In this document: positions 8,573 through 21,618 of the stretch, piece by piece
Position numbering within the stretch: position 1 is the stretch's first letter
Layout: each line of letters begins with the position of its first letter
Assembly (NCBI GenBank): GCA_937993755.1
Contig: CALKMA010000003.1
Coordinates: 16,186 to 80,185, forward strand
Length of the DNA: 64,000 nt
Direction of reading: 5' to 3'
Origin: HGM13233 sp900762805
GTDB taxonomy: Bacteria > Bacillota > Clostridia > Oscillospirales > Ruminococcaceae
Made by a program: the position numbers and the translations under genes
Notes under the pieces: generated by a model
Database searches by the model: none
The model's input: the letters and a program-made list of their open reading frames with translations, nothing else
What the model was told of the DNA's origin: nothing

Positions 8573-9550
8573 TCACCGGCTGCCGCCGGTCCCTTCCCCG
8601 AAATATTCCTCGGCGAACCACACCGACGGAACGGTGGTGACCGACCCGTCGAGATAGGCGAGAGTCGGGAAGTCGGCCGCCCGGCCGCCCAGCGCAAAGG
8701 TCAGCTTGTAGGCGCACAGCGCCTGCCGCCGCAGGCCGTAGCGCCGGTTGATTTCGCCCCGGCCGTACTTGCCGTCGCCCAGCACGGGGCAGCCGAGAAA
8801 GGCGAGATGGGCGCGGATCTGGTGAGTGCGGCCGGTGATAAGCTCGATCTCGCACAGCGACAGCTCCCCGCTGCTTTTGAGCACCCGCACACCGGTGACG
8901 ATCTGCCGTGCCGAGCCGAACGGCCTTTCGCGCACCGTCACCATATTTTTCTGCTCGTTCTTTTCGAGATAGGCCGTGAAGCGCCCCTCCGGCGGGCGGC
9001 CGACGACGGCGGCCAGATACCGCTTGTCGATCAGGCGCTGCTTGATGACAGCGTTCATCTCGGCCAGAGCAGCGCGTGTTTTGGCGGCGATGACGATGCC
9101 GAAGGTGCCGGTGTCCAGCCGGTTGCAGAGCGCCGGCACGAAGCAGCCGGCCTCCTCAGGGTCAAATTCTCCCTTTTCATAGAGATAGCGCAGCAGCCGG
9201 TTGACGAGGGTGTCGGCCGTGCCGCCCTCCTCGTCGTGGACGGCGATGCCGGCCGGCTTGTAGAGCAGCGCGATCTGTTCGTCCTCATAGAGCACTGTCA
9301 GCTTGGAGGCGGCACCGAGAAAGCGGTATTTCGGCCTGTCGCTGACAAAGAAATCATCCGAAATAAAGGTGGTCACGACGTCGCCGGCGCGCAGCCTGTC
9401 GCCTGCCTCGGCCCTTTTTCCGTTGACCTTGATATGCTTGGTGCGCAGAAAGCGGTACATCAGCGCACCGCTCAGCCGCGGGGCCGTCTTTTCGAGCCAG
9501 CGGTTGAGGCGCATACCGTCCTCCTGCTTTGTCACGGTGAATTGGCGCAT
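8573..9550 (-). CDS. RluA-family pseudouridine synthase (RluC/RluD-like)
   Basis: This 325-residue enzyme isomerises specific uridines in rRNA. An N-terminal S4-type RNA-binding module (about residues 10-70, with FLRTKHIKVNGKRAEAGDRL) precedes the catalytic domain. The catalytic aspartate lies in CNRLDTGTFG, and the conserved ITGRTHQIRAHL block is present. The start at 9550 follows GGGAGGGC; a longer in-frame N-terminus to 9592 lacks a ribosome site. It differs from the second RluA-family gene at 31580, which has the canonical HRIDKDTSG. The target site (for example 23S U955/2504/2580) is not determinable. Confidence 0.88.
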   Translation of the reverse strand: MRQFTVTKQEDGMRLNRWLEKTAPRLSGALMYRFLRTKHIKVNGKRAEAGDRLRAGDVVTTFISDDFFVSDRPKYRFLGAASKLTVLYEDEQIALLYKPAGIAVHDEEGGTADTLVNRLLRYLYEKGEFDPEEAGCFVPALCNRLDTGTFGIVIAAKTRAALAEMNAVIKQRLIDKRYLAAVVGRPPEGRFTAYLEKNEQKNMVTVRERPFGSARQIVTGVRVLKSSGELSLCEIELITGRTHQIRAHLAFLGCPVLGDGKYGRGEINRRYGLRRQALCAYKLTFALGGRAADFPTLAYLDGSVTTVPSVWFAEEYFGEGTGGSR

Positions 9551-9580
9551 GGGAAGCCCTCCCGGATCTTGATACCTTGT

Positions 9581-9609
9581 ATTGTACGCCAAAAGCGGTA
9601 AAAAGACAA
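9581..9609 (-). promoter_or_regulatory. Promoter of the pseudouridine synthase gene
   Basis: Minus strand: TTGTCT (9604-9609), 17-nt spacer, TACAAT (9581-9586). It sits 31 bp before the chosen start and supports ATG 9550. Confidence 0.7.
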
Positions 9610-9800
9610 GCGCCGGCCGCGGCGGGAAGCGCTCCGGCCGCAGCCGCTGTGGTGCCCGCCGCTTTCTTCATTGATTTCGGGCGAGCGGCGGGACGGTATC
9701 GCCGCCATATATGGCGAAGGGGATATCTGCCGCCTCGGAGCTGCGGCGCACACGGGGAGCTTCCCTTTTCGGCCTCCGCTTTTGAAAGAAAAAGGATAGA

Positions 9801-9829
9801 AAAACGGCAGGCGGCGAGCGCCGCTTGCC
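9801..9829 (-). terminator. Terminator of the nucleoside hydrolase operon (minus strand)
   Basis: An 11-bp GC-rich stem with one mismatch (9806-9816 with 9819-9829) is followed on the minus strand by a T-rich tract (A4 at 9801-9804 on the plus strand). Confidence 0.65.
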
Positions 9830-9880
9830 AAGGCTCATTCTGACAGCGTGAGGTGCTTTCGGGCCGGCGGCCGCCCGCCG

Positions 9881-10831
9881 TCAGCGGCCTATGAGCAGCT
9901 CCTCCAGATAATCCTTGAAGCCGGCGCCGTCCATGCGGGTGACGACATAGGAGTTGGGACAGAAGCTGCCGCCATAGTGATGCTCGGCCGTCTCATAGAT
10001 GGTGGCGCCGCGCGTGTAGGTGCCGCGTGTTTCGACGCGCGTTTCCGCCGCGAAGCCCTGCCGGATGAGGTCGGGCCGCGTGATGACGGCAAGGGCGGCG
10101 GCGTCAGGCAGATCCATGCTCCCCACGCCGCCGTGCAGCGAGCGGGACAGCTCGACGATGGTGCGGTTGATGTCCATGCAGAAGGCGCCCAGCTCGTTGA
10201 GAGCCTTGAAGCGCGCCAGATCGGCCTCCTCGAAGCGCATATCGAACCAGCAGGCCTCCAGCGGCACCAGCGTGAAGGAAATGCCGAATTCGAAGACGAT
10301 TTTAGCGGCCTCCGGGTCGCACATGATATTGAATTCGGCGCTCGTTGTGTGCGGGTTGTTGTAGGGGTGCGCACCGCCCATGATGGTGATGTGCGGGATG
10401 CGGCGCATAGTCTCCGGCTCCAGCAGCATGGCGGCGGCCACATTGGTGAGCGGGCCGATCGCCAGCAGCTCGATATCCCCGCCGCCCTCGCGGAGGATGC
10501 GCAGCATGGCATCAACGGCGTTCTCTTCCTCGGCGGTGTCGGAGGGCTTTTTCAGCCATTCGCAGTCGCCCATGCCATCGATCCCGTGCACCTGCTCGGC
10601 GTTCTCATAATCGGCCCAGAGCGGCAGACAGGTCCCTTTATAGACAGGCGGCTTGTAGGTGCCGGCATACAGGATGCTTTGCAGGCAGTTCTCGGCCGCC
10701 TGGTTGACCTCACAGTTGCCGGAGGGGATGGTAAAGGCGACGACCTCGACAGAGGGGTCTCTCAGCGCCATTACGAGCGCTACCGCGTCGTCGGATCCGC
10801 AGTCGGTATCGATCAAAAGCTTTCTTTTCAT
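9881..10831 (-). CDS. Inosine/uridine-preferring nucleoside hydrolase
   Basis: This 316-residue enzyme cleaves the N-glycosidic bond of ribonucleosides for salvage. The N-terminal DTDCGSDDA (D8, D10, D14, D15) is the Ca2+/ribose-binding signature, and GPLTNVAAAML, SAEFNIMCDPEAA and DAAALAVI match the rest of the active site. GGAGG precedes ATG 10831. It begins 2 bp after the stop of an upstream paralogue, in an operon divergent from a Crp/Fnr regulator. The base preference (purine, pyrimidine or pyridine nucleosides) is unknown. Confidence 0.9.
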   Translation of the reverse strand: MKRKLLIDTDCGSDDAVALVMALRDPSVEVVAFTIPSGNCEVNQAAENCLQSILYAGTYKPPVYKGTCLPLWADYENAEQVHGIDGMGDCEWLKKPSDTAEEENAVDAMLRILREGGGDIELLAIGPLTNVAAAMLLEPETMRRIPHITIMGGAHPYNNPHTTSAEFNIMCDPEAAKIVFEFGISFTLVPLEACWFDMRFEEADLARFKALNELGAFCMDINRTIVELSRSLHGGVGSMDLPDAAALAVITRPDLIRQGFAAETRVETRGTYTRGATIYETAEHHYGGSFCPNSYVVTRMDGAGFKDYLEELLIGR

Positions 10832-10833
10832 GT

Positions 10834-11613
10834 TCAGGCCTCCATTGTGATTTCTTCCTCGCTGTTGTCGGCAGCGAGTGTGCAGTTGAACGGGTGCATC
10901 ACGCTGTTTTGAGCGACGAATTCCTTGCGGCCCCTGTCGCGGACATCGTTGATATTGGCGCCGTAGGTCAGCTCTCCGTCGGTATCGATGCGCGTGTATG
11001 AAGCGTATTTCTTCCTGATATATTCGGGATGCAGTGCATAGCGCATACGCTCGCTGTAGCTGCCGACCTCAAGGGGCAGGAGGGTGATCGCGGCGCCGGT
11101 CCGAAGCACGAAATCGGCGGCGTGCGGGTCGCTGAAGAAGTTGTACTCGCTCATGGGGCCGACATCGCCGTGGAAGATCATGCCGGCCAGCATGGTGATG
11201 CGGCTGACGCCGGCCATCGCCTTCCGATCCTTGGCAAAGGCGAGCGCCACGTTGGTGAGCGGGCCCATCGTGATGATCTCAAGCCCGCCGGCCCTTGCCA
11301 GCCGTATCATGGCGTTGACGGCGGCCAGCCCGCCGCCCGCCGGAGCCGTCTGCCCGCCCAGCGGCTTGTGGGAGGCCAGCCGGCGGGCCGGCTTTCCGTT
11401 CAGGGAGCGGGAAGCGCCGGCAAAAACCTCTGTGCGGCCCCGATGGCCCGTCTTGTCCAGCACGGCCAGCACATTGCCGGCGGCCTCCTCCGCCGTCAGG
11501 CCGGCCGCCACCGTCGTGATGGCCCTGATGTCCGCGGCAGGGTCCTGAAGCGCCGCCTCGATGGCGGCCAGCGCCTCCAGGTTGCCGTCTGTGTCGATGA
11601 TGATCTGTTTCAT
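10834..11613 (-). CDS. Degenerate nucleoside-hydrolase-like paralogue
   Basis: This 259-residue protein is clearly homologous to its neighbour at 9881-10831 (shared GPLTNVALAF, NFFSDPHAADFVL and LLPLE blocks) but shorter by about 57 residues. The signature reads DTDGNLEAL, so the first two acidic residues (D7, D9) remain while the DD pair is E13-A14. The C-terminal segment that supplies the last Ca2+-binding Asp (DAAALAV in the paralogue) is absent. It is probably inactive on ordinary nucleosides, or a partner or altered-specificity subunit. AAGGAGG precedes ATG 11613; longer in-frame starts up to 11736 cross the intergenic promoter region. First gene of the operon. Confidence 0.8.
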   Translation of the reverse strand: MKQIIIDTDGNLEALAAIEAALQDPAADIRAITTVAAGLTAEEAAGNVLAVLDKTGHRGRTEVFAGASRSLNGKPARRLASHKPLGGQTAPAGGGLAAVNAMIRLARAGGLEIITMGPLTNVALAFAKDRKAMAGVSRITMLAGMIFHGDVGPMSEYNFFSDPHAADFVLRTGAAITLLPLEVGSYSERMRYALHPEYIRKKYASYTRIDTDGELTYGANINDVRDRGRKEFVAQNSVMHPFNCTLAADNSEEEITMEA

Positions 11614-11651
11614 AGGTCCTCCTTGCTGTTTGTTCTGCTGTGAGCGTCTGC

Positions 11652-11681
11652 TTGACAGGCCTCCTGACAGCAGGATATAAT
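11652..11681 (+). promoter_or_regulatory. Promoter of the Crp/Fnr-type regulator
   Basis: TTGACA (11652-11657), 18-nt spacer, TATAAT (11676-11681). The 113-bp region is shared with the divergent nucleoside hydrolase operon. TGACAG occurs twice around the -10 as a direct repeat that could be an operator half-site pair. Confidence 0.8.
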
Positions 11682-11726
11682 ACCGATGACAGACAAAAAA
11701 GGTCAATCGACCCGGAGGAATAAAAA

Positions 11727-12365
11727 ATGCTGACAAGACTTGAAAATATCCCCGACCGCCTGCGGCCCTATCTCATAAAGCACACCTTCCGCCGGGGCGA
11801 AAGGATCCTTGCGGCGGGCGGCGACAACCAGGCCGTCTACTTTGTCGCCGAGGGCAGCTGCATTGCCTCGATCGAGAATGCCGACGGTACGGCGGCTTAT
11901 ATCGACCGCTACGGAAAGGGCAGCTTTTTCGGCGAGCTGGAGGTCTTTTGTGACGAGCTCAAGACGGTGGAGGTCATAGCGGGGGAGAGCTGCCTGCTTT
12001 ACTCGCTGCACCGCGGCTATCTTCTGGAATGGATGCGCGAGGATTTTGATTTTACCATGGCGCTCATCCGGCAGCTTGCCGCTTCGATGAAGCGGTATTC
12101 CGACAGTGCGGCCATGCTGCAGCTTTACAGCGTCAAGCAGCGCGCGGCGTATGTTATCCTGACCTACGATGCGATAGGCGCCGTTGAAGAGCTGACCAAG
12201 CAGACGCTTTCGGTTCTGGTGCGGACGCCTGTCCGCAGCGTCAACCGTGCCCTTGCGGCGCTGGCCGCCGAAAAGGCCGTCAGCCTGGCCGGCCGCCGCA
12301 TCACCGTGCTTGACCGGGAAAAGCTGCGGGCCCTGTCCGATTTTGACGAGCTGAGCCGCCTGTAG
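11727..12365 (+). CDS. Crp/Fnr family transcriptional regulator
   Basis: This 212-residue regulator has an N-terminal cyclic-nucleotide-binding-type beta-roll (about residues 10-120, with YGKGSFFGELEVF) and a C-terminal winged helix (about 140-205, with the recognition segment RTPVRSVNRALAAL). No N-terminal cysteine cluster is present, so an Fnr iron-sulphur sensor is unlikely. It is divergent from the two nucleoside hydrolase genes, so local control of that operon is the simplest inference. GGAGGAAT precedes ATG 11727. The effector is unknown. Confidence 0.85.
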   Translation: MLTRLENIPDRLRPYLIKHTFRRGERILAAGGDNQAVYFVAEGSCIASIENADGTAAYIDRYGKGSFFGELEVFCDELKTVEVIAGESCLLYSLHRGYLLEWMREDFDFTMALIRQLAASMKRYSDSAAMLQLYSVKQRAAYVILTYDAIGAVEELTKQTLSVLVRTPVRSVNRALAALAAEKAVSLAGRRITVLDREKLRALSDFDELSRL

Positions 12366-12590
12366 CCGTCTCGGCCGCCGCGGCCGGTATCCCGCACGGG
12401 ATGAGCGCGGGGGTCTGCGGCTGCCCGCTGCCGGCGGGCGGGCTGTCACGCGGGGATCGGCTTGAAGCGGTGGCACAGCAGGGTGAAGGGACAGCCCCTC
12501 TGCCGCACTTCCGCCGCCGCGCCCGCCGTCTGCGGAGAAGGAACCGCGAAAACGGGTGCGCTGAGAGCTTTTGCGTGTATTTTTTCCGAA
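12366..12590. other. Intergenic stretch before uvrB (first part)
   Basis: GC-rich sequence with several short imperfect inverted repeats but no terminator with a T run and no supported gene. Confidence 0.45.
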
Positions 12591-12594
12591 TATG

Positions 12595-12603
12595 TGTTAT
12601 ACT
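12595..12603 (+). promoter_or_regulatory. Candidate extended -10 promoter of the uvrB operon
   Basis: TG-T-TATACT at 12595-12603 in a local AT-rich patch of a GC-rich region, ~255 bp before uvrB. No good -35 is present at 17 bp. No consensus CGAAC-N4-GTTCG LexA site was seen. The same TGTGTTATACT core occurs in the yebC promoter. Confidence 0.5.
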
Positions 12604-12857
12604 TATAGTTGGCCCTGCCGCCGGCCCGTCCGACTGTCCCGCCCGACGGCAGGGACGAAGCGCAGGGGCGGAGGCGCCGGCAGGGCCGTTCGCTCTGCCC
12701 GCCGCACCAAAGCCGCCGCGGGCGCACCGCCGCAAGCCTTTTCGCCGTCAAAACACGCCGCCATCCTTCGGGAAGGGCCGCTCCGAGCAGGACAGACGCT
12801 CTGCGCCGGCTGCTTTGCCGAAGCGCTCCGCCCCGCTCATCTGTTTAAGGACACCGT

Positions 12858-14810
<1,953 letters not shown>

Positions 14811-14817
14811 GGACTTC

Positions 14818-17636
<2,819 letters not shown>

Positions 17637-17640
<4 letters not shown>

Positions 17641-19016
17641 GGAACCAAGTGAGCAATTACACCGAAACGGTCGGCCGCGTGCGGCAGCTCGTGCTGACCC
17701 GATATGAGCACCCGACAGCGGCCGTGCGCACCTACGGCTGCCAGCAGAACGTCAATGACAGCGAGCGCATCAAGGGCATTCTGTCCGACTGCGGCTTTTC
17801 CATTGTCGATGATACCGACAGTGCCGATATGGCCGTTTTCAACACCTGTGCCGTGCGCGAAAACGCCGAGGACCGCGTTTTCGGCAACGTCGGCCGCCTG
17901 AAGGGGGAAAAGGAGCGCCGCCGCGACCTTATCATCGCTCTGTGCGGCTGCATGACCCAGCAGCAGCATATCGCCGACCGCCTCAAGCGCAGCTACCCCT
18001 ATGTCGATTTCATTTTTGATTCCAACCGCCTCTCGGCGCTGCCGGGCATCCTGCTGCGGCACCTTGAGACCGGCCGCCGCATCTTCGAGATCGGAGACGC
18101 CGCCGACGCCGAGATATCGGAGGAGCTCCCCATCGTGCGCGACAGCCGCGTCAAGGCGTGGCTGCCCATCATGTACGGCTGCAACAACTTCTGCACCTAC
18201 TGCATCGTGCCCTATGTGCGCCACCGCGAGCGCAGCCGCAGGAGCGACGATATCCTTGCGGAATTCCGCTCCCTCGTCGAGCAGGGCTACCGCGACATCA
18301 CGCTGCTGGGGCAGAATGTCAATTCCTATGGCCGCGGCGTCGCCGGCGAGCTTGGTTTTGCCGGCCTGCTCGACCGTCTGGCCCGGACGCCGGGCGATTA
18401 TACCATCCGCTTCATGACCTCGCATCCCAAGGACGCGTCGCATGAGCTGTTCGACGTGATAGCCCGGCACAGGAATATTTCCCGCCATTTCCACCTGCCG
18501 CTGCAGTCGGGCAGCGACGAGGTGCTGCGGCGCATGAACCGCGTCTATAATACCGAGCAGTATCTGGAAAAGGTGGCCTATGCCCGTTCAGTGGTGCCCG
18601 ATATCACCTTTACGAGCGACATCATCGTCGGCTTTCCGGGCGAGACCGAGGAGGATTTTGAAAAAACGCTCGATATGGTGAGGTGTGTGCGCTACCGTTC
18701 GCTTTTCACCTTTATCTATTCGCCCCGCGAGGGCACGCCGGCAGCCCGGATGCCCGACGCCGAGAAGAATGAAACAAAGGTGGCCCGCCTTATCCGCCTC
18801 AGCGCCGTGCAGGACGAGATCACCCGCGAGCTGGAGGAAAAGATGGTGGGGCGCGACTTCCGCGGCCTCGCCGAGGGCATGAGCGAGTACGGCCTTTCGG
18901 TGCGGCTCGACGACAACGCCGTCGTTTTCACCGACTGCGGCCGGCCGCTCACCGGCTTTGTGACGGTACATATCGACCGCATGGAGAACAAGAAGCTCTT
19001 TGGGAGGATCGTATAA
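17637..19016 (+). CDS. miaB: tRNA-2-methylthio-N6-dimethylallyladenosine synthase MiaB
   Basis: This 459-residue radical SAM methylthiotransferase converts i6A37 to ms2i6A37 in tRNAs reading UNN codons. The N-terminal MTTase domain contains RTYGCQQNVNDSE and further cysteines (CAVRENA, CGCM) for the auxiliary cluster. The radical SAM CNNFCTYC motif lies near residue 181, and a TRAM domain closes the protein. It acts on the product of MiaA, encoded later in this operon, which supports MiaB rather than MtaB or RimO. Confidence 0.95.
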
Positions 19017-19020
19017 AGGC

Positions 19021-21618
19021 ATGGACGAAAGCAAGCTGTCCCCGATGATGAAGCAGTATCTCGCCGTCAAAAGGACCTGCGAGGACAAGATCCTGTTCTA
19101 CCGTCTCGGCGATTTCTATGAGATGTTCTTTGACGACGCGCTTACCGTTTCGCGCGAGCTCGATCTGACGCTCACCGGCAAGGTGTGCGGTCTGCCGGAG
19201 CGCGCGCCCATGTGCGGCGTGCCGTTTCACAGCGCTGACAGCTACATCGCCCGCCTCATCGAAAAGGGCTACAGCGTCGCCATCTGCGAGCAGATGGAGG
19301 ACCCGGCCACGGCCAAGGGCATCGTCCGCCGCGAGATCATCCGCATCATCACGCCCGGCACCGTCACCGATGCCGATATGCTGCCGGAGGGCAGGAACAA
19401 TTATCTTGCCTCCGTCTTTCTGCTCGACGGTCAGTTCGGCGTCTGCTTTGCCGACGTATCGACAGGGCAGGTGCAGGTGACAGAGGGCGAGGGCGGGGCC
19501 TCGCTGCTGGCTGAGCTGACCCGCTTCCAGCCGGCCGAGGTGCTCATCAACACCGGCGCCGACCCCAACGGCAAGCTGGCGGCCTTCTGCAAGAAGCAGT
19601 TTGGGGCCGACCTGCATGAGCTGTATGAAAATTACCATATCGTCGAACTGGACAAGGAATATATCCTCGGCCAGTTCGACCGCGCCATGCTGTCGGAGCT
19701 GAAGCCGTTCGAAAAGGGCTTTGCCGTGCGCGCGCTCGGCGCCATGATCAAATACCTGTCGGAAACACAGATGCAGGGCGTCGGCCGTCTGGTGTCGCTG
19801 CGCAGCTACGCACGTGAGCAGTTCATGTCGATCGGGCAGACGGCCCGCCGCAATCTTGAGCTGACCGAGACGCTGCGCGCACGCGACAAGCGCGGCTCGC
19901 TGCTTTGGGTGCTCGACCGCACCTCGACGGCCATGGGCCGCCGCCTGCTGCGCTCGCATATCGAAAAGCCCCTTGTCGATCCCGCCCCCATCAACGAGCG
20001 GCTCGACGCCTGCGCCGAGCTGACCGCCAACAACATCCTGCTCGGCAAGACCGAGGAGGCCCTCTCCGGCATTTCCGACCTTGAGCGCGTCATGACGCGC
20101 GTCGCCTATGGCTCCTGCACACCGCGCGATATGCTTTCCATCGCCGAAACGGCGCGGCGGCTGAAGCTGGTCAAGGGCTTTTCACGCGATTTCCGCTGCG
20201 CCTACCTCAAAAGGATAGACCGTGAGCTTGATCCGCTGTCGGACCTGCTGGCCGAGATCGAGCGCACCATCGACCCGGACGCCTCGACCGTCATGAAGGA
20301 CGGCGGCTACATCCGCAGCGGCTTTTCGCAGGAGATCGACGAGCTGCACGCGCTGCTGACCGACACCCGCTCCTATCTTGCCGCGATGGAGGCCGAGCTC
20401 AAGCAGCAGACGGGCATCCGCCAGCTCAAGATCGGCTATAACCGTGTGTTCGGCTACTACATAGAGGTCTCCAAGAGCAACCTGTCCATGGTGCCCGACA
20501 GCTTTATCCGCAAGCAGACGCTGACAACTGGCGAGCGCTATGTCACCGAGGAGCTCAAGCAGCTGGAGGAGAAGATCCTGGGCGCCAGCGAGCGCTCTGT
20601 CCGTTTGGAGCGCGAGATCTTTGAAAAGCTGCGTCTGCAGCTGCTCGACGCGCTGCGCCGCGTGCAGTTTTCGGCGGCTGCCGTGGCGCGGCTCGACGTC
20701 GTCTGCTCGCACGCTGAGTGCGCCCTTACCAACAATTATGTGCGTCCCGCCGTCAACGGCGGCGACCGCATCGAGATACTGGCCGGCCGCCACCCCGTTG
20801 TCGAGCGCATCCAGTCCGACAGCCTGTTTGTCCCCAATGACTGCCTGCTCGACTGCGGCGAGTTTGCCGTCAGCATCATCACCGGCCCCAACATGGCCGG
20901 CAAATCGACCTATATGCGGCAGGTGGCCCTTATCGCGCTGATGGCGCAGATCGGAGCCTTTGTGCCGGCCCGCAGCGCCACCATCGGCGTTATCGACAGC
21001 ATCTTCACCCGCATCGGCGCTTCGGATGACCTGTCGCAGGGGCAGTCTACCTTCATGGTCGAGATGAACGAGGTGGCCGAGATCCTGCGCTGTGCCACCG
21101 CGCGCAGCCTGCTTATCCTTGACGAGGTGGGCCGCGGCACCTCGACCTATGACGGCATGAGCATTGCGCGGGCCGTCATCGAGTACATTGCAAAGAATAT
21201 CGGCGCCAAGACGCTGTTTGCCACCCACTACCATGAGCTGACCGATCTGGAGGGCGAGCTGCCCTGCGTCAAGAATTACAACGTTGCCGTCAAAAAGCGC
21301 GGCGACGATATCACCTTCCTGCGCCGCATCGTGCGCGGGGCGGCCGACGAGAGCTTCGGCATCGAGGTCGCCAAGCTGGCCGGCCTGCCGGAGGCACTGA
21401 CCGACCGCGCCCGGCAGATCCTGTCCGGCATTGAAAAGGCGGCCGGCCTGCCTCAGCGCCGGGCGGCTGCCCGCGTCGTCAGCGACCCGCTGACCGAGAG
21501 CGAGCGCGAGGCGGTGAATGAGCTGAAGGCCACCGATATCGAGAGCCTGACCCCCATCGAGGCCATGGTCAGGCTGCATGACGTTATCAAGAGACTCAGG
21601 AGTACCGAAAATGAGTGA
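19021..21618 (+). CDS. mutS: DNA mismatch repair protein MutS
   Basis: This 865-residue protein recognises base mismatches and short loops and recruits MutL. The mismatch-reading Phe-X-Glu lies in YRLGDFYEMFFDDA near residue 30. The clamp/connector domains are present, and the ATPase has Walker A GPNMAGKSTYMRQ, DEVGRGTSTYDG and a C-terminal helix-turn-helix. ATG 19021 is used; an in-frame upstream ATG at 19000 lies within miaB. It overlaps mutL by 8 bp. Confidence 0.98.
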   Translation: MDESKLSPMMKQYLAVKRTCEDKILFYRLGDFYEMFFDDALTVSRELDLTLTGKVCGLPERAPMCGVPFHSADSYIARLIEKGYSVAICEQMEDPATAKGIVRREIIRIITPGTVTDADMLPEGRNNYLASVFLLDGQFGVCFADVSTGQVQVTEGEGGASLLAELTRFQPAEVLINTGADPNGKLAAFCKKQFGADLHELYENYHIVELDKEYILGQFDRAMLSELKPFEKGFAVRALGAMIKYLSETQMQGVGRLVSLRSYAREQFMSIGQTARRNLELTETLRARDKRGSLLWVLDRTSTAMGRRLLRSHIEKPLVDPAPINERLDACAELTANNILLGKTEEALSGISDLERVMTRVAYGSCTPRDMLSIAETARRLKLVKGFSRDFRCAYLKRIDRELDPLSDLLAEIERTIDPDASTVMKDGGYIRSGFSQEIDELHALLTDTRSYLAAMEAELKQQTGIRQLKIGYNRVFGYYIEVSKSNLSMVPDSFIRKQTLTTGERYVTEELKQLEEKILGASERSVRLEREIFEKLRLQLLDALRRVQFSAAAVARLDVVCSHAECALTNNYVRPAVNGGDRIEILAGRHPVVERIQSDSLFVPNDCLLDCGEFAVSIITGPNMAGKSTYMRQVALIALMAQIGAFVPARSATIGVIDSIFTRIGASDDLSQGQSTFMVEMNEVAEILRCATARSLLILDEVGRGTSTYDGMSIARAVIEYIAKNIGAKTLFATHYHELTDLEGELPCVKNYNVAVKKRGDDITFLRRIVRGAADESFGIEVAKLAGLPEALTDRARQILSGIEKAAGLPQRRAAARVVSDPLTESEREAVNELKATDIESLTPIEAMVRLHDVIKRLRSTENE

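Noticed and set aside
12571..12857. LexA/SOS box before uvrB
   Set aside because: No CGAAC-N4-GTTCG consensus found; the AT-rich patch fits an extended -10 better.
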